DNA of 64,000 bases. Source: Faecalicatena contorta. Lineage in GTDB: Bacteria > Bacillota > Clostridia > Lachnospirales > Lachnospiraceae. The stretch is taken from contig NZ_QGDS01000004.1 of assembly GCF_003149105.1 (NCBI RefSeq), positions 1 through 64,000 on the forward strand, given 5' to 3'. Of the stretch, positions 62,920-64,000 are shown in pieces. Position 1 is the first letter of the stretch, and every line of letters starts with the position of its first letter. The notes under the pieces were generated by a model that was not told where the DNA came from, did no database searches, and saw only the letters and a list, made by a program, of their open reading frames with translations. Made by a program: the position numbers and the translations under genes.

Positions 62920-64000
62920 CTATCTCTCATCATAATCATCCAGAAAACTATGTTCTATTTTATCCTTGTGATATCCTATAATTGTATTTAGATTTACATT
63001 ATGCATACTTCTGAAAATGTTCATTTCGATTAAATCACTGGTTTTTCTAAGGTCTGCAATCAGTTCTTTCATTTCATCCCGCTTTGACCCCTGCTCTCCT
63101 CCGCAGATGGAACAGTTTTCTGTAAAACGGCAGGCACATTGTATAAAATGGAGCTGATTGTAGTCTCTCCATGCTTTTATATCACTTTCTTTTACCATAT
63201 ACAGAGGGCGAATCAGTTCCATTCCCTCAAAGTTCTTACTGTGGAGTTTAGGCATCATTGTTTCAAACTTCCCGCTATAGAACATTCCCATAAGAACGGT
63301 TTCTATCACATCGTCAAAATGATGGCCCAATGCTATTTTATTACATCCCAGTTCTTTTGCCCGGGAATATAAATACCCCCTGCGCATTCTGGCACAAAGG
63401 TAGCAGGGGCTTTTGTCTACTCCTGCTACAATGTCAAAAATATCAGACTCAAATACGGTCAGCGGAATTCCGAGAAGCTTCGCATTGTCTGTTATAATTT
63501 TCCAGTTGTCTTCATTGTAGCCCGGGTTCATAATCAGGAATATCACTTCAAATGGAACTTTCCCATGTTTCTTCAGCTCCTGCATGAGCTTTGCAAGCAG
63601 CATGGAATCTTTTCCTCCGGAGATACAGACCGCAATTTTATCTCCTTCTTTTATTAACTCATATTCCTGAACTGATTTTGTAAACTTCCTCCAGATACTC
63701 TTTCGGAACTTCTTAATGATGCTCCTCTCAATATCCAAGGTCTTCTGTTTTGCAAGGTCCTCCTCTGCTAAAGCCTGGCTGAGCTTATATCTTAAATAAG
63801 CTCTGTAGCCATCCTTCACATTAACTGCACAGAATCCCTCTTCTTCTAATGTATCCACTACATCTATGCTCTTATCCCCAGTGTGGCACAGGACATACAC
63901 AGTAATATCCTTTTCAAGACATTTCATGTAATCCCGGACTTCCGGCAATGGTACATTGACAGCGGTCTCAATAGTACCCCTGCTGAATTCTTCCGGCTCA
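62920..64000 (-). CDS. Rhodanese-TtcA fusion: tRNA thiolation-type PP-loop ATPase (5' end outside the window)
   Basis: The frame stays open to the end of the window. The upstream part is a rhodanese domain: EEFSRGTIETAVNVPLPEVRD (split at the window edge) and the active-site loop YVLCHTGDKS. The C-terminal part is a TtcA/TilS-like enzyme: PP-loop CISGGKDSMLL, CYLCARMRRG with CxxC, and later CxxC-type CSICGG. TtcA thiolates cytidine 32 of tRNA with an Fe-S cluster; here the fused rhodanese could deliver the sulfur. The real start lies beyond base 64000. Confidence 0.9.
   Translation of the reverse strand, partial: EPEEFSRGTIETAVNVPLPEVRDYMKCLEKDITVYVLCHTGDKSIDVVDTLEEEGFCAVNVKDGYRAYLRYKLSQALAEEDLAKQKTLDIERSIIKKFRKSIWRKFTKSVQEYELIKEGDKIAVCISGGKDSMLLAKLMQELKKHGKVPFEVIFLIMNPGYNEDNWKIITDNAKLLGIPLTVFESDIFDIVAGVDKSPCYLCARMRRGYLYSRAKELGCNKIALGHHFDDVIETVLMGMFYSGKFETMMPKLHSKNFEGMELIRPLYMVKESDIKAWRDYNQLHFIQCACRFTENCSICGGEQGSKRDEMKELIADLRKTSDLIEMNIFRSMHNVNLNTIIGYHKDKIEHSFLDDYDER

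Overview
The window looks like a chromosomal segment from a strictly anaerobic, spore-forming, probably gut-associated member of the Clostridia, most likely Lachnospiraceae. The signs are sporulation genes (spoIIID, spoIIR, a DUF3794-LysM coat-type protein), anaerobe stress genes (desulfoferrodoxin, hybrid cluster protein), an ECF transporter, a FatA-type thioesterase, and the HPr-like/dnaE/pfkA order. No rRNA, tRNA or CRISPR was recognised. Most genes lie on the minus strand; 37.7-44.9 kb is a plus-strand block.

Layout. 0-5.5 kb is a decayed accessory zone: the tail of an IS256-type transposase, desulfoferrodoxin, a DegV/PAP2-like pair controlled by a divergent TetR regulator, remnants of an MFS transporter and of a lipoate-protein ligase, and a two-gene unit of an SRA-like/HNH endonuclease with a Nudix hydrolase. 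5.6-11.4 kb holds guaA, a MATE pump, an HPr-like protein, an orphan AraC-type response regulator and spoIIID. 11.6-19.9 kb is a co-directional group: an ECF transporter (S, T and a double ATPase), two SAM hydroxide adenosyltransferase paralogues, a GNAT-GntR fusion regulator and a cysteine desulfidase-type enzyme. 20-37.5 kb is mainly housekeeping (lipoprotein trigger-factor homologue, cls, murI, pfkA, dnaE, cvfB, thioesterase, CDF transporter, spoIIR, GntR, ispE, coat-type protein). 37.7-44.9 kb carries plsC, a GGDEF gene interrupted by an in-frame TGA, pncB, ddl, murF, a HAD phosphatase and an Hpt protein.

The most interesting region is 46.0-55.8 kb: a one-directional nitrogenase-like operon. 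In transcription order it encodes a DUF2292 small protein, NifB-like radical SAM protein, NifX-like protein, NifH-like reductase, cysteine synthase, NifK-like and NifD-like subunits, and a NitT/TauT-type ABC transporter (permease, ATPase, lipoprotein). No nifE, nifN, nifV or molybdate transport gene lies in the window. The inner cofactor Cys of NifD is kept, but the cofactor His position reads as Tyr. The cysK gene and the alkanesulfonate/taurine-type importer suggest that the enzyme reductively frees sulfur (or another nutrient) from an imported small molecule, analogous to methylthio-alkane reductase, rather than fixing N2; this is an inference. The block is AT-rich by eye, starts from a strong sigma-A-type promoter, has a terminator-like hairpin between its first and second genes, and is bounded by a near-identical 33-bp direct repeat that matches the 3' end of the adjacent FGGY kinase gene, as expected of an integrated island.

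55.8-64 kb carries a sugar kinase/transaldolase-family/DeoR unit, hcp, an AraC regulator, an atypical cysteine desulfidase-family protein lacking two expected cysteines, and a rhodanese-TtcA-type protein that runs off the window. Three families of palindromic repeats recur at gene ends across the window.
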